Positions 1 through 8,722 of a stretch of DNA of 52,384 bases are shown piece by piece (position 1 is the stretch's first letter; every line of letters begins with the position of its first letter). A program made the translations under genes and the position numbers. The stretch comes from Bhargavaea changchunensis (GTDB taxonomy: Bacteria; Bacillota; Bacilli; Bacillales_A; Planococcaceae). Location: assembly GCF_042665595.1 (NCBI RefSeq), contig NZ_JBHTCT010000029.1:1-52384 (forward strand), read 5' to 3'. The notes beneath the pieces were generated by a model. The model had not been told where the DNA came from, searched no databases, and saw only the letters and a program-made list of their open reading frames with translations.

Positions 1-75
1 CCGGAACCGGCCTGACGGCCGGTCAATCCAAGGGAATTTAAGGGGCAAAACACTCGAAAAATCCACATGAATGAC

Positions 76-112
76 AAAACGTACCCAGAAAGATTTCATC
101 TGGGTACGTTTT
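76..112. terminator. Bidirectional terminator hairpin downstream of ykoY
   Basis: A long perfect inverted repeat (arms about 15 bases, AAAACGTACCCAG and its complement) lies past the ykoY stop. The A run at one end and T run at the other would let it work on both strands. A second hairpin at 124-146 (GAGACTGCC / GGCAGTCTC) sits between it and the gene. No gene is visible in bases 1-155. Confidence 0.8.
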
Positions 113-155
113 GTCTACAGTCTGAGACTGCCGGAATGGCAGTCTCTTTGTTCAG

Positions 156-920
156 TCAGGCTTGCTTTTTCCGGTCGTTTCTCAGACCGATGAGCACACC
201 GACAACAGCTATCAGCAGCAATACAGACCAGAAGGTCACTTTCCAGACTGTTGAGTGCGGGAAGTGAGGATCGATGATCTGCAATTCCTGGTGACCGAGC
301 GTCAGGATGAGGAGTTTGACTCCAACCCAGCCTACAATTGCAAAAGCCGCTCCCTCAAGTGCCGGATAGCGGTCCAGCAGGCGGACAAACCACGTCGCGG
401 CAAACCGCATGATGATCAGGCCGATCAGGCCGCCAAAGAACATGACTGCGAACTGGCCGCCATTGATTCCGCCGATGTCGAAGTCACCAAGCTCAGGCAG
501 CGTAATGGCGATGGCTACGGCAGCGAGCATCGAGTCGATGGCAAATGCAATGTCTGCCAGCTCTACTTTCAGTACGGTCATCCAGAAACCGGACTGTTTT
601 TTCGGCTCTTTCAGTTCATCGTCCTCTTCACCATGCTTTTTCCTCATGTCATACAGATTCTTGCCCGAGATAAAGAGAAGGTATGCAGCACCGAGCGCCT
701 GGATCTGCCAAACATCAACGAGGATGGTGATCATGAAGAGCGCAGCAAAGCGGAAGACAAAAGCTCCAAGAAGCCCATAGAAAAGTGCTTTCTTCCGTTG
801 TTTAAGCGGCAGGTGTTTGACCATGACCGCCATGACGACCGCGTTGTCGGCAGCCAGCAGGCCTTCAAGTACGACGAGGACGACGAGCACCCAAGCGTAT
901 TCAAGTAAAATAGCTTCCAA
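156..920 (-). CDS. ykoY: TerC-family membrane protein, YkoY/MeeY-like manganese exporter
   Basis: This 254-residue polytopic protein has the TerC fold: several hydrophobic helices with acidic positions inside the membrane (EGLLAADNAVV near residue 20 and VELADIAFAIDS near residue 120), typical of metal-coordinating TerC proteins. In B. subtilis the YkoY (MeeY) and YceF paralogues export manganese that is loaded onto secreted enzymes. The start is TTG, chosen because GGGAGG lies 8 bases upstream and no ATG fits. A yybP-ykoY riboswitch precedes it, which supports the Mn role directly. Two hairpins follow. The family is certain; manganese as substrate is inferred from the riboswitch and from B. 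subtilis. Confidence 0.92.
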   Translation of the reverse strand: MEAILLEYAWVLVVLVVLEGLLAADNAVVMAVMVKHLPLKQRKKALFYGLLGAFVFRFAALFMITILVDVWQIQALGAAYLLFISGKNLYDMRKKHGEEDDELKEPKKQSGFWMTVLKVELADIAFAIDSMLAAVAIAITLPELGDFDIGGINGGQFAVMFFGGLIGLIIMRFAATWFVRLLDRYPALEGAAFAIVGWVGVKLLILTLGHQELQIIDPHFPHSTVWKVTFWSVLLLIAVVGVLIGLRNDRKKQA

Positions 921-947
921 ATTAAGTTACCTCCCTTTTTATGGAAA

Positions 948-986
948 ACAAAAAAGACCTTTACCCCCAAAAAGGGCAAAGGTCTT
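948..986 (-). terminator. Riboswitch expression-platform terminator of ykoY
   Basis: On the minus strand AGACCTTTGCCC and GGGGGTAAAGGTCT form a strong hairpin followed by six T. Its 5' arm contains the CCUUUG that also closes riboswitch helix P1 (977-982), so aptamer and terminator exclude each other. Metal binding should therefore allow readthrough into ykoY. Confidence 0.88.
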
Positions 987-1091
987 GCTAAGCCCAAATC
1001 CAGTTATTACCGGATCCGAGCTATCATAACCGATGGCAGTGCCATGTAATGACGATTATGAAATAGGTTTCCCTATAGCTACTCCCCTTTG
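977..1091 (-). promoter_or_regulatory. yybP-ykoY manganese riboswitch
   Basis: The minus strand carries the family hallmarks: CAAAGGGGAGTAGC at the 5' side (about 1091-1078), an internal TCGGTTATGA element, and GCAAGACCTTTG at the 3' side (988-977). The CAAAGG at 1091-1086 pairs with CCUUUG at 982-977 to close helix P1. This class senses Mn2+ and commonly precedes TerC-family exporters, as it does here. The terminator overlapping P1 suggests transcriptional control with Mn switching expression on. Confidence 0.93.
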
Positions 1092-1134
1092 ACACTAAGT
1101 CAAAGATCATTCAGTTTTCCTATGGATGATTGTA

Positions 1135-4100
1135 TCATATCGCTCGCCCGGATGTCTCCGATTTTCTCATCTTTCTCGTCTCCCGATCAAAAAGGCTGTA
1201 TACAATCGGAACGATATAAAGGGTGAGAGCCGTGGAAGTGATCAGCCCTCCGATCACCGCAACGCCCATCGGCTGATTGATCTCGGTCCCTTCCCCGATG
1301 CCCAGCGCAAGCGGCACAAGACCCAATATAGTCGTAAGAGCCGTCATAAGAATGGGCCTTACGCGGTCTCTGACAGATACGATGATGGCCTCATGGGACG
1401 GCATGCCTTCCGCTTTCCTCTGGTTGATGTAATCAACGAGCACAATCCCATTGTTCACGACAATCCCTACAAGGATCAGAATTCCGATAACCGAAGAAAC
1501 GCTGATCGGCATGTTTGCCAGGAACAGTCCGAACGACACTCCGATGATCATGAGCGGCACGGTGAACATAATGACAAGCGGGTACTTGAACGATTCAAAT
1601 TGCGCGGCCATGACAATGTAAACCAGGATTACCGCGAGAATGACGGCCATGAGCATGTCGTCAATCGCATCTTCGAACAGTTCGCGGTCTCCGCTGTAGG
1701 AGATTTCGGTTTCCTCAGGCAGGTCCGCATTTTCCAATGTGTCTTCAACATCCGAAGTCACTTCACCGAGTGTTTGGGAAGATGCATAGTGGACGGTGAA
1801 GCGCACCGCATTTGCCTGGTCAACCCGCCGGATCGCAGCCGGGCCTTCTGCAATCTCAATATCCGCAAGGTCCTCAAGCGTGACAAATGCGCCGGACGGA
1901 GCACGGAGCTTCAGCTGACCCAGTGCATCCACACTGTCGAGTTTCCCGCCTGTCCTGATCTGAACGGCATGTACCTCTCCTTCCTCACCGACGATCTGTG
2001 TCGCCGTAACGCCACGGGTCATGTCATTCACAGTGGAGGCGATCTGGGCCGGGGCAAGGCCGTTCGCAGATGCCGCCTCACGGTCGACCCCGATCAGAAT
2101 CTCTTCCACACCTTCGGTCAGGTCATTGGTAACGTCCGTCACACCTTCGATCTCCGAGAGGCGGTCCACTGCCAGTGCCGCGGCTGACTCAAGGCGGGAT
2201 TTATCCGTGTCCGTCATCGTGAAGGTCAGGGTGTTCGGTGAGGATCCGGCAGCCGTCTGAAGGTTGAAGGTGATCTCCGTGTCTTCATCTCCGAACTCCT
2301 GGATATCCGGCTGTATGTCATCGACAAACTCGAATACCGAACGGCTGCGGTCTTCCAAAGGCTTCAGTTTAACGTAAAGTTCCCCTTTGTCCGCCTCACC
2401 AGTCCCTTGAGCGAGTCCCTGCTGGGTCCCGCCGGTGAGACTGACGTAGACTTCCACATCCTCTTCCTGCTTCAGGCGTTCCTCAATCTTCCGGATCACT
2501 TCTCCGGTTGCTTCTGCGGACGCCCCATCCGGCAGATTCACTGCTATACTCACGAATCCTTCGTCAGTCGCCGGCAGAAATTCGGTCCCTACCTTGTACA
2601 GCCCCAGAGCACTGACCGCCAAGAGAACCGTCGTCAGCAAGAGAACTGTTTTCCGGTGCCGCAGTGACCAGATCACCGAGCGCTCAAAATTCCTATAGGA
2701 TTTCGAACGTCTGCGCCTCGTCTCCAGATCCCGTATTGGCTTTTTCAGCATGCGGGAAGCCATCATCGGAATGACGGTCAGCGCAACAAACAGCGATGCA
2801 ACGAGGCTAAATGAGATCGTCATTGCAAATTCTGTAAAGATCCGGCCGATCAGACCGGAGATGAAAATGACTGGCAGGAAAACAGCGATTGTCGTAAGTG
2901 TAGATGCTGTGATGGCCCCGCCCACTTCTTTTGTGCCGTCGAGCGCTGCCTGTCCACGTTTTTTGCCCATCGCCAGATGCCGCTCGATGTTCTCGATCAC
3001 AACGATCGAGTTATCCACAAGCATCCCGATCCCGAGCGCCAAAGCACCGAGCGTCAGGATATTTAGTGCAAAATCCGAAAAATACATCAACACAAACGTA
3101 ACAATGACGGAATATGGAATGGCCACGCCAATGATAATCGGGCTCCGCACCGTTTTCAGAAACAGGAACAGGACAAGCATGGCGAAAATCCCGCCGAGAA
3201 TCAGGGATTGCCCGATATTGCCTATGGCCAGCTGGATATAATCCCCCTGGTCAAAGAGAATATCCGCGGTGACTCCTTCGAATTCCGGCTGTCCGAGGAG
3301 ATGGTCCAGGGACTCTTTGAAGGAAGTGGATACATCAGCGGTATTTGCACCGGATTCCTGAAGGACCGACATGATGACAGACGGCTCATCATTGGTTCTC
3401 GTCTCCATTCCGCCGTCATCGGCGGACAGGCTGACTTCGCCGATATCGGAAATCTTGACCTCCTTGCCGTCCATCGGATTGACCGTCAGGACGAGGTCTC
3501 CGATTTCCCCGGCAGAGGTAAGCGTACTGATGATGCGAGTCGTCAACCGTTTGCCGTCATCCGTCTCCACCGCCTCACCGGGCATGGAAACATTGTTGGC
3601 CCGGATGGCCTGTACGACATCCTGCTGGGCAAGTCCGTGTTCTTCCAAATTCACTGGATCCAAGTCAATCTGAACGTCCTCGACGAGCGAAGAAGAGACA
3701 GTGACACTGGCAACCCCTTCCGTCCTTCTCAGTTCCGTCTCAAGCCTTTCCGCGATCTCCCGGATATCTCCAGATTCATCCCCCGAGCGAAGCGACATCT
3801 GAATCACAGGGAACTGTGACGGATCAAACTTCATGAACTGCGGTTTTCCCGAATCATCCGGAACAGGGGTCTGGTCGATCCGCTGCAAAACATCCATCTG
3901 GACATCATCGATCTCTGTTGACCAGTCAAACTGGAGGAAGATGAGGTTCGCACCTTCCTGTGACGTAGACTGGATCGACTTCAGCCCCGGCAGCGTGGAC
4001 AGGCTGTTTTCGAGCGGTCTGGTGACCTTCTCGCTCACTTCTTCCGGGCCCGCTCCCGGGTAGCTCGTCACGACAACTGCAACGGGCGGATTCAGCTCGG

Positions 4101-4212
4101 GTATGAGCGTCAGCGGAATCTTTACAAACGAAACAATTCCCAAAATGAGCACGAGGAACATCGTCACGATTGTAAAGACCGGGCGCCTGATCGAAAAACC
4201 GCTAATCTTCAT
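1135..4212 (-). CDS. swrC: RND-family efflux pump, SwrC/AcrB-like permease
   Basis: At 1025 residues this is a full-length RND transporter. It opens with FSIRRPVFTIVTMFLVLILG, has two large extracytoplasmic loops, and contains the 12-helix core with the conserved GALALGIGMLVDNSIVVIENI block in the TM4-TM5 region carrying proton-relay Asp residues. Gram-positive homologues such as B. subtilis SwrC (YerP) export surfactin and provide tolerance to amphiphiles, working without an outer-membrane channel. ATG follows an AAAAGGGG purine run. It is monocistronic: prfC ends upstream at a terminator and it has its own sigma-A-like promoter. Substrate is not readable from sequence. Confidence 0.92.
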   Translation of the reverse strand: MKISGFSIRRPVFTIVTMFLVLILGIVSFVKIPLTLIPELNPPVAVVVTSYPGAGPEEVSEKVTRPLENSLSTLPGLKSIQSTSQEGANLIFLQFDWSTEIDDVQMDVLQRIDQTPVPDDSGKPQFMKFDPSQFPVIQMSLRSGDESGDIREIAERLETELRRTEGVASVTVSSSLVEDVQIDLDPVNLEEHGLAQQDVVQAIRANNVSMPGEAVETDDGKRLTTRIISTLTSAGEIGDLVLTVNPMDGKEVKISDIGEVSLSADDGGMETRTNDEPSVIMSVLQESGANTADVSTSFKESLDHLLGQPEFEGVTADILFDQGDYIQLAIGNIGQSLILGGIFAMLVLFLFLKTVRSPIIIGVAIPYSVIVTFVLMYFSDFALNILTLGALALGIGMLVDNSIVVIENIERHLAMGKKRGQAALDGTKEVGGAITASTLTTIAVFLPVIFISGLIGRIFTEFAMTISFSLVASLFVALTVIPMMASRMLKKPIRDLETRRRRSKSYRNFERSVIWSLRHRKTVLLLTTVLLAVSALGLYKVGTEFLPATDEGFVSIAVNLPDGASAEATGEVIRKIEERLKQEEDVEVYVSLTGGTQQGLAQGTGEADKGELYVKLKPLEDRSRSVFEFVDDIQPDIQEFGDEDTEITFNLQTAAGSSPNTLTFTMTDTDKSRLESAAALAVDRLSEIEGVTDVTNDLTEGVEEILIGVDREAASANGLAPAQIASTVNDMTRGVTATQIVGEEGEVHAVQIRTGGKLDSVDALGQLKLRAPSGAFVTLEDLADIEIAEGPAAIRRVDQANAVRFTVHYASSQTLGEVTSDVEDTLENADLPEETEISYSGDRELFEDAIDDMLMAVILAVILVYIVMAAQFESFKYPLVIMFTVPLMIIGVSFGLFLANMPISVSSVIGILILVGIVVNNGIVLVDYINQRKAEGMPSHEAIIVSVRDRVRPILMTALTTILGLVPLALGIGEGTEINQPMGVAVIGGLITSTALTLYIVPIVYSLFDRETRKMRKSETSGRAI

Positions 4213-4243
4213 CCTTTTTTCCCCTTTTCAAAAAGCTATGTCC

Positions 4244-4272
4244 ATCATACCGGAACAGGGTGCTTGCCTCAA
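4244..4272 (-). promoter_or_regulatory. Putative sigma-A promoter of swrC
   Basis: Minus-strand TTGAGG (4272-4267), a 17-base spacer and TATGAT (4249-4244) lie 32-60 bases upstream of the swrC start, downstream of the prfC terminator. Confidence 0.5.
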
Positions 4273-4311
4273 TGTTCGGCAATACCGTCCTGTGCTCAAA
4301 CATCCAAAACA

Positions 4312-4360
4312 GACGGCAGCTGCACCGGCCCCTTTTCGGGGATGCCGGTCAGCTGCCGTC
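4312..4360 (-). terminator. prfC terminator
   Basis: An 11-bp outer stem (GACGGCAGCTG / CAGCTGCCGTC) with an inner ACCGGC/GCCGGT stem closes just beyond the prfC stop. On the minus strand it is followed by TGTTTTGG, a modest T tract. Confidence 0.75.
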
Positions 4361-4379
4361 CAAATGGGCTCCAGAATGG

Positions 4380-5954
4380 TCAGAGCAGGCTGTATAGTCT
4401 GATATCCGGATGTTTATCCTGGAACCAGCGCAGGGCGAAATCATTTTCGAATAGGAAAACAAGGTTGCCATAGCGGTCCTTGACCAGCATGGCGCGGGGC
4501 CCTGTCATGGATTCTTTCACATCTCCCTCGTTTTCGATCCAGCGGGCGACCTTCTGGCCGATGTGCTGCATGATCACTTCGGAATTGTATTCATTCTTCA
4601 TGCGGTGTTCGAACACTTCGAACTGAAGCTGCCCCACCGCTCCGAGGATGACTTCCTCGGTATGGAGCGTCTTGTAATACTGGATGGCGCCTTCCTGGAC
4701 CAGCTGAAGGATCCCTTTATGGAAGTGCTTAGACTTCATGACGTTCTTCGGGGACACCTTGACGAACAGTTCTGGGGTGAACTGCGGGAGCGGTTCGAAA
4801 GCGAAGTTTCCTTTTCCGCCCGTGATCGTGTCGCCGATCTGATAGTTACCGGTGTCATAGAGGCCGATGATGTCGCCCGCTACCGCCATATTGACCGTCT
4901 CCCGGTCATCCGCCAGAAACTGCGTAGACTGGCTGACCTTGAAAGTCTTCGGTATTCTCGGGACAGTCACCTGCATTCCCCGGTCGAACTCCCCGGAAAC
5001 GATCCGGACAAATGCGATCCGGTCGCGGTGCGCCGGGTTCATGTTTGCCTGGATCTTGAAGATAAAGCCGGTGAACTCATCATCATATGGGCTGACACTG
5101 CCGCCGTCAGCCATATTCCGCGGCTGCGGTGACGGAGCGAACTGAAGGTAGGTCTCCAGGAATGTCTGCACGCCGAAGTTCGTCAGCGCAGAACCGAAGA
5201 ATACTGGAGTCAGCTCGCCTCGCAGCACGCGCTCTTCGTCAAAGTCGTTTCCTGCCTCGTCCAGGAGCATGACATCTTCAAGCGCTTGTTGGAAATAAGA
5301 AGAATCTTGCATCGGATGGCTCGTTGAGAGGTCGCCGTCTTCCCCGACTTCGAGGAACCTTCCTGCCCCTTCTGTCCTCGCCAGTTCCACACGGCGATTG
5401 TGCCTGTCATAGATGCCCATGAATTCCTTGCCCATGCCGATCGGCCAGTTCATTGCATAAGACTCGATGCCAAGCACTTCTTCAAGCTCTTCCATGAGTT
5501 CGAGCGGTTCCCTGCCTTGTCGGTCGAGCTTATTGATGAAGGTGAAGATCGGAATTCCCCGCATCCGGCAAACTTTGAACAGTTTGATGGTCTGCGGCTC
5601 GATGCCCTTTGCCGAATCAATCATCATGACTGCCGAGTCGACAGCCATGAGTGTCCGGTAGGTATCTTCACTGAAGTCTTCGTGGCCCGGCGTATCGAGA
5701 ATATTGACCCGCTTACCGTCGAAATCAAACTGGAGTACCGAAGAAGTGACGGAAATGCCCCGCTGCTTTTCGATTTCCATCCAGTCAGATGTAGCGAACT
5801 TGCCGGACTTCTTGCCTTTCACGGTACCTGCGTCCCGTATTGCGCCACCGAAGTACAGCAGTTTCTCGGTCATCGTCGTCTTCCCGGCATCCGGGTGGGA
5901 GATGATCGCAAATGTCCTGCGTGAAGCAATCTCTTGTTTTAATTGGTCTTCCAT
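4380..5954 (-). CDS. prfC: Peptide chain release factor 3
   Basis: RF3 is a translational GTPase that removes RF1/RF2 from the ribosome after termination. The 524-residue product has G1 (SHPDAGKTT, near residue 20), G3 (ILDTPGHEDFSEDTYR) and G4 (FINKLDR) followed by EF-G-like domain II and an RF3 C-terminal domain ending in FALRWFQDKHPDIRLYSLL. The downstream of two in-frame ATGs (5954) is preferred because GAGGAG stands 8 bases before it and only 2 before the other (5960). It lies 131 bases downstream of murE, behind a hairpin; I recall the same murE-prfC neighbourhood in Staphylococcus. Confidence 0.96.
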   Translation of the reverse strand: MEDQLKQEIASRRTFAIISHPDAGKTTMTEKLLYFGGAIRDAGTVKGKKSGKFATSDWMEIEKQRGISVTSSVLQFDFDGKRVNILDTPGHEDFSEDTYRTLMAVDSAVMMIDSAKGIEPQTIKLFKVCRMRGIPIFTFINKLDRQGREPLELMEELEEVLGIESYAMNWPIGMGKEFMGIYDRHNRRVELARTEGAGRFLEVGEDGDLSTSHPMQDSSYFQQALEDVMLLDEAGNDFDEERVLRGELTPVFFGSALTNFGVQTFLETYLQFAPSPQPRNMADGGSVSPYDDEFTGFIFKIQANMNPAHRDRIAFVRIVSGEFDRGMQVTVPRIPKTFKVSQSTQFLADDRETVNMAVAGDIIGLYDTGNYQIGDTITGGKGNFAFEPLPQFTPELFVKVSPKNVMKSKHFHKGILQLVQEGAIQYYKTLHTEEVILGAVGQLQFEVFEHRMKNEYNSEVIMQHIGQKVARWIENEGDVKESMTGPRAMLVKDRYGNLVFLFENDFALRWFQDKHPDIRLYSLL

Positions 5955-6033
5955 TTTCATTTCTCCTCATCTGTTTCAGCTTTTCCCATCATAGGGACCG
6001 GAAAAGCGAATTTCAAGCGATATTTACGGAAAA

Positions 6034-6059
6034 GGCCGGAAAGGTGCACCTTTCCGGCC
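6034..6059 (-). terminator. Hairpin between murE and prfC
   Basis: A 26-base perfect palindrome (arm GGCCGGAAAGGTG) lies just after murE. On the minus strand it is followed by TTTTCCG, so it is probably an intrinsic terminator or an attenuator that lowers readthrough from murE to prfC. Confidence 0.75.
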
Positions 6060-6091
6060 GGATCATCAAGGACAATCAACTGCTTTCCGTG

Positions 6092-7579
6092 TCAGTCCCG
6101 GGCGCCTGCCTTGCGCCCGAATTTCTTCTCCGCTTCATCCAGTGCGATTTGTGCATCGCTGTGCGGGTATTTGGTATTTCCGATAATCTGGAAATCTTCA
6201 TGTCCCTTGCCTGCGAAAAGGATGATGTCCCCTTCATCCGCAACCTCCACCGCGTGCCGGACTGCCTGCTCCCGGTCACCGATGCAGGCATAGTTTTCAT
6301 GTGTCATGCCTGCCGCCAGCTCTGATGTGATGGACTCATAATCTTCATGACGCGGATCATCAGTCGTAAGAATGACGTAGTCCGCAACGGATGCCTTTTC
6401 CGCCATGATCGGCCGCTTTGAGCGGTCCCGATTACCGCCGGTGCCAACAAGGAAAATGAGTTTGTTCTTCTTATATGGAAGGACCGAAGCGATCGCTTTC
6501 TCGATGGCATCGGGTGTATGCGCATAGTCGATATAAATGGTGAGCGGCAGATCGGTCTCCACCCGTTCCATGCGTCCCTTTACCGCCGGCAATCCGCCGA
6601 TGCCGGCAATGATCTCATCGAGTCCCAGACCGTATGCATACAGGGCGGCAATGGAGGCCAGCGCATTGTAGACATTAAACCCGCCGATCAGGTTCATTGC
6701 AACGTGCCGCTCCCCTTCCGGCGTATCCATCAGAAAGACGGTACGTCCGGCCTCCAGCCGGATATCGCGCGCCCGGAACATCGCCTCCGAGTCCACAGCA
6801 TACGTAAGCACAGGATGCGGTGTCATCTGCCGGTACCGTTCGGACCAGGGATCGTCCGTATTCAGGACAGCGAACTTCGGTTTTGATGTATCCTGGCCGA
6901 GCTGCGCGAACAACAGCCCTTTTGCGTATCCGTAATGTTCCATCGTCCTGTGGTAGTCCAGATGGTCGTGGGTCAGATTGGTGAAAACGGCGATATCGAA
7001 TTCCGTACCGGACAGTCGTCCCTCGACAAGACCGTGGGAGGAGACTTCCATCGTCATCGCCTCGCAGCCTTCCGCCGATGCCTGCCGGATCATGCGCTGC
7101 GTTGTGAGGGCATCGGTCGTCGTATTGGCCGACTCGTAGAGCACACCGTTCAGGTTAAAACCGATGGTGCCTGAAGAAGCTGACTTCCGGCCGCTGTTTC
7201 GGAGAATGCCGTCTATGATATTGGCGACGCTGGTTTTGCCGTTCGTGCCGGTGACGCCGATCATGCGGACAGACTTGGATGGATGTCCGAAAAAGGCCGA
7301 GGCAAGCAGCCCTTCCGCCCTTGCCGTGTCATCGGTGATGACCACGGCCGCCTTGTCGGGATCGGCCTCGATCGGCTCTTCTGAGATGATGAGCCTTGCA
7401 CCGGCAGCCAGAGCCTGGGGCACATAGTCATGGCCGTCCACAGTGTATCCATCGATGCAGATAAAAGCGCCGCCCGGCTGGACTGCCCTGGAGTCGGTTG
7501 TAATGTCTGTGATTTCGGCGGGAAGTGTGCCGATCACTGTCTTGAACGGCAGATGCGCAAGCAGTTCTGTTGTTTCCAT
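6092..7579 (-). CDS. murE: UDP-MurNAc-tripeptide synthetase, probably L-lysine-adding
   Basis: Mur ligases add the third residue of the peptidoglycan stem peptide. The 495-residue protein has the N-terminal UMAG-binding domain, the P-loop GVTGTNGKTS (about 108-117), the EVSSHGL motif (about 178-184), the carbamylated-lysine region and a C-terminal domain with FAGKGHEDFQII. The amino-acid-selection motif reads DDPRHED (407-413) instead of the DNPR of diaminopimelate enzymes, and the tail (THENY, KYPHSD, KKFG) resembles the S. aureus L-lysine enzyme as I remember it. Lysine specificity is thus inferred. GGAGG stands 8 bases before ATG. It follows the M42 peptidase by 12 bases and lies outside any dcw cluster. 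Confidence 0.93.
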   Translation of the reverse strand: METTELLAHLPFKTVIGTLPAEITDITTDSRAVQPGGAFICIDGYTVDGHDYVPQALAAGARLIISEEPIEADPDKAAVVITDDTARAEGLLASAFFGHPSKSVRMIGVTGTNGKTSVANIIDGILRNSGRKSASSGTIGFNLNGVLYESANTTTDALTTQRMIRQASAEGCEAMTMEVSSHGLVEGRLSGTEFDIAVFTNLTHDHLDYHRTMEHYGYAKGLLFAQLGQDTSKPKFAVLNTDDPWSERYRQMTPHPVLTYAVDSEAMFRARDIRLEAGRTVFLMDTPEGERHVAMNLIGGFNVYNALASIAALYAYGLGLDEIIAGIGGLPAVKGRMERVETDLPLTIYIDYAHTPDAIEKAIASVLPYKKNKLIFLVGTGGNRDRSKRPIMAEKASVADYVILTTDDPRHEDYESITSELAAGMTHENYACIGDREQAVRHAVEVADEGDIILFAGKGHEDFQIIGNTKYPHSDAQIALDEAEKKFGRKAGARD

Positions 7580-7591
7580 ATTGTTTCCTCC

Positions 7592-8644
7592 TCAATCTTC
7601 CGCGAGCGGCGAAAGAATGTAAGCCCTCAGCAGGCGGGCCGCCGCCTCAAGAGAGTCCGTATGCGTCCTTTCAAGTGCATGGGATGATTCAATTCCCGGG
7701 CCGAAAAGCGCATGCCGGACATCAAATCCCGCACGTATTGCCGCAGAGGCATCAGAGCCATAATAAGGATAGATATCGAGCTTGTGCGGAATGCCTTCGT
7801 CTTTGCAGAGACCGGCCAGATGCCGGGTAAGGCCGTAGTGATACGGTCCGCTTGAATCTTTCACGCAAATGGAGACGGTGTACTCGTCGGAAGACTGCCC
7901 GTCACCGATTGCGCCCATGTCGAATGCGATATACTCAGCGGTTCCCTCGGGCACCGAGGCATTGCCGCCAAACCCGATCTCCTCATTGTTGGAGATATAA
8001 AGATGCAGGGTATGCGGCAGCTTCACGTTGCTTTCCTTCAGCCTGGCCGCCAATTCGAGAAGGAGAGCGGTGCTCGCCTTGTCGTCGAGGTGACGGGATT
8101 TCACGTATCCGCCGCTCCGCTCAAAACGAGGGTCGAAGGAGACAAAGTCCCCCACTTCGATTCCGAGCGCACGGGTCTCCGGAGCACTGCCGGTCCGCTC
8201 ATCCAGCCGAACCTCGATGTTGTCGCTGCTCCGCTCTGCTTTTCCGGAATCCCGGTAAACATGGACGGTCGTCTGATGCATCAGGATCGTTCCGCGGACT
8301 TTCTTGCCGTCCGCCGTATGGACGGTACAATATTCACCTTCCGCAGCATTCCAGTTGAATCCGCCGATCTTATCGAGTTTAAGCCTGCCGGAAGGTTTCA
8401 CTTCCTTGACGATTGCGCCCAGTGTATCGACATGTGCAGTGATCAGCCGGCTTTTGCTGTCATCTTCACCACGGAATGTGGCGATAACAGCCCCCTTGTT
8501 GGTACGGGTCATTTCCGCCCCGCTTTCGGCCAGGTAGGCTTCTGCCAGCTTTATGGCATCCCTCGTATAGCCGGATGGGCTCGGTGTGTTAACGAGTTCT
8601 TCAAGTATTGTCAGTGAGTGTTCAAGCTCAAACGGTATGTTCAT
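7592..8644 (-). CDS. M42-family metallopeptidase (YtoP-like glutamyl aminopeptidase family)
   Basis: The protein has the co-catalytic metal ligands of M42 aminopeptidases in order: AHVDTLGA (His-Asp), SRHLDDKAS, the catalytic Glu pair NNEEIGFGG, AFDMGAIGDG and a late SSHALERTH histidine. These cytosolic enzymes release N-terminal residues from short peptides. The start at 8644 (MNIPFELEHS, 350 residues) is chosen over the 22-residue longer frame because GGGGGG precedes it and homology begins here. It is the promoter-proximal partner of murE (12-base gap). B. subtilis ytoP is the likely closest well-known relative. Confidence 0.88.
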   Translation of the reverse strand: MNIPFELEHSLTILEELVNTPSPSGYTRDAIKLAEAYLAESGAEMTRTNKGAVIATFRGEDDSKSRLITAHVDTLGAIVKEVKPSGRLKLDKIGGFNWNAAEGEYCTVHTADGKKVRGTILMHQTTVHVYRDSGKAERSSDNIEVRLDERTGSAPETRALGIEVGDFVSFDPRFERSGGYVKSRHLDDKASTALLLELAARLKESNVKLPHTLHLYISNNEEIGFGGNASVPEGTAEYIAFDMGAIGDGQSSDEYTVSICVKDSSGPYHYGLTRHLAGLCKDEGIPHKLDIYPYYGSDASAAIRAGFDVRHALFGPGIESSHALERTHTDSLEAAARLLRAYILSPLAED

Positions 8645-8722
8645 GTTTATATGATCCCCCCGCTGAAAAAGTCCAGCTTTCATTATACGCCTACAAAAGT
8701 TGTCCGTCACGATTCGCCGGCA

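Noticed and set aside
1..66. GC-rich inverted repeat ACCGGCC / GGCCGGT at the left edge
   Set aside because: It may be the terminator of a gene outside the window; nothing more can be said from this end.
1126..2187. A 353-codon plus-strand frame opposite the RND pump
   Set aside because: It has low hydrophobic order, lacks a ribosome-binding site and is the complement of conserved RND helices.
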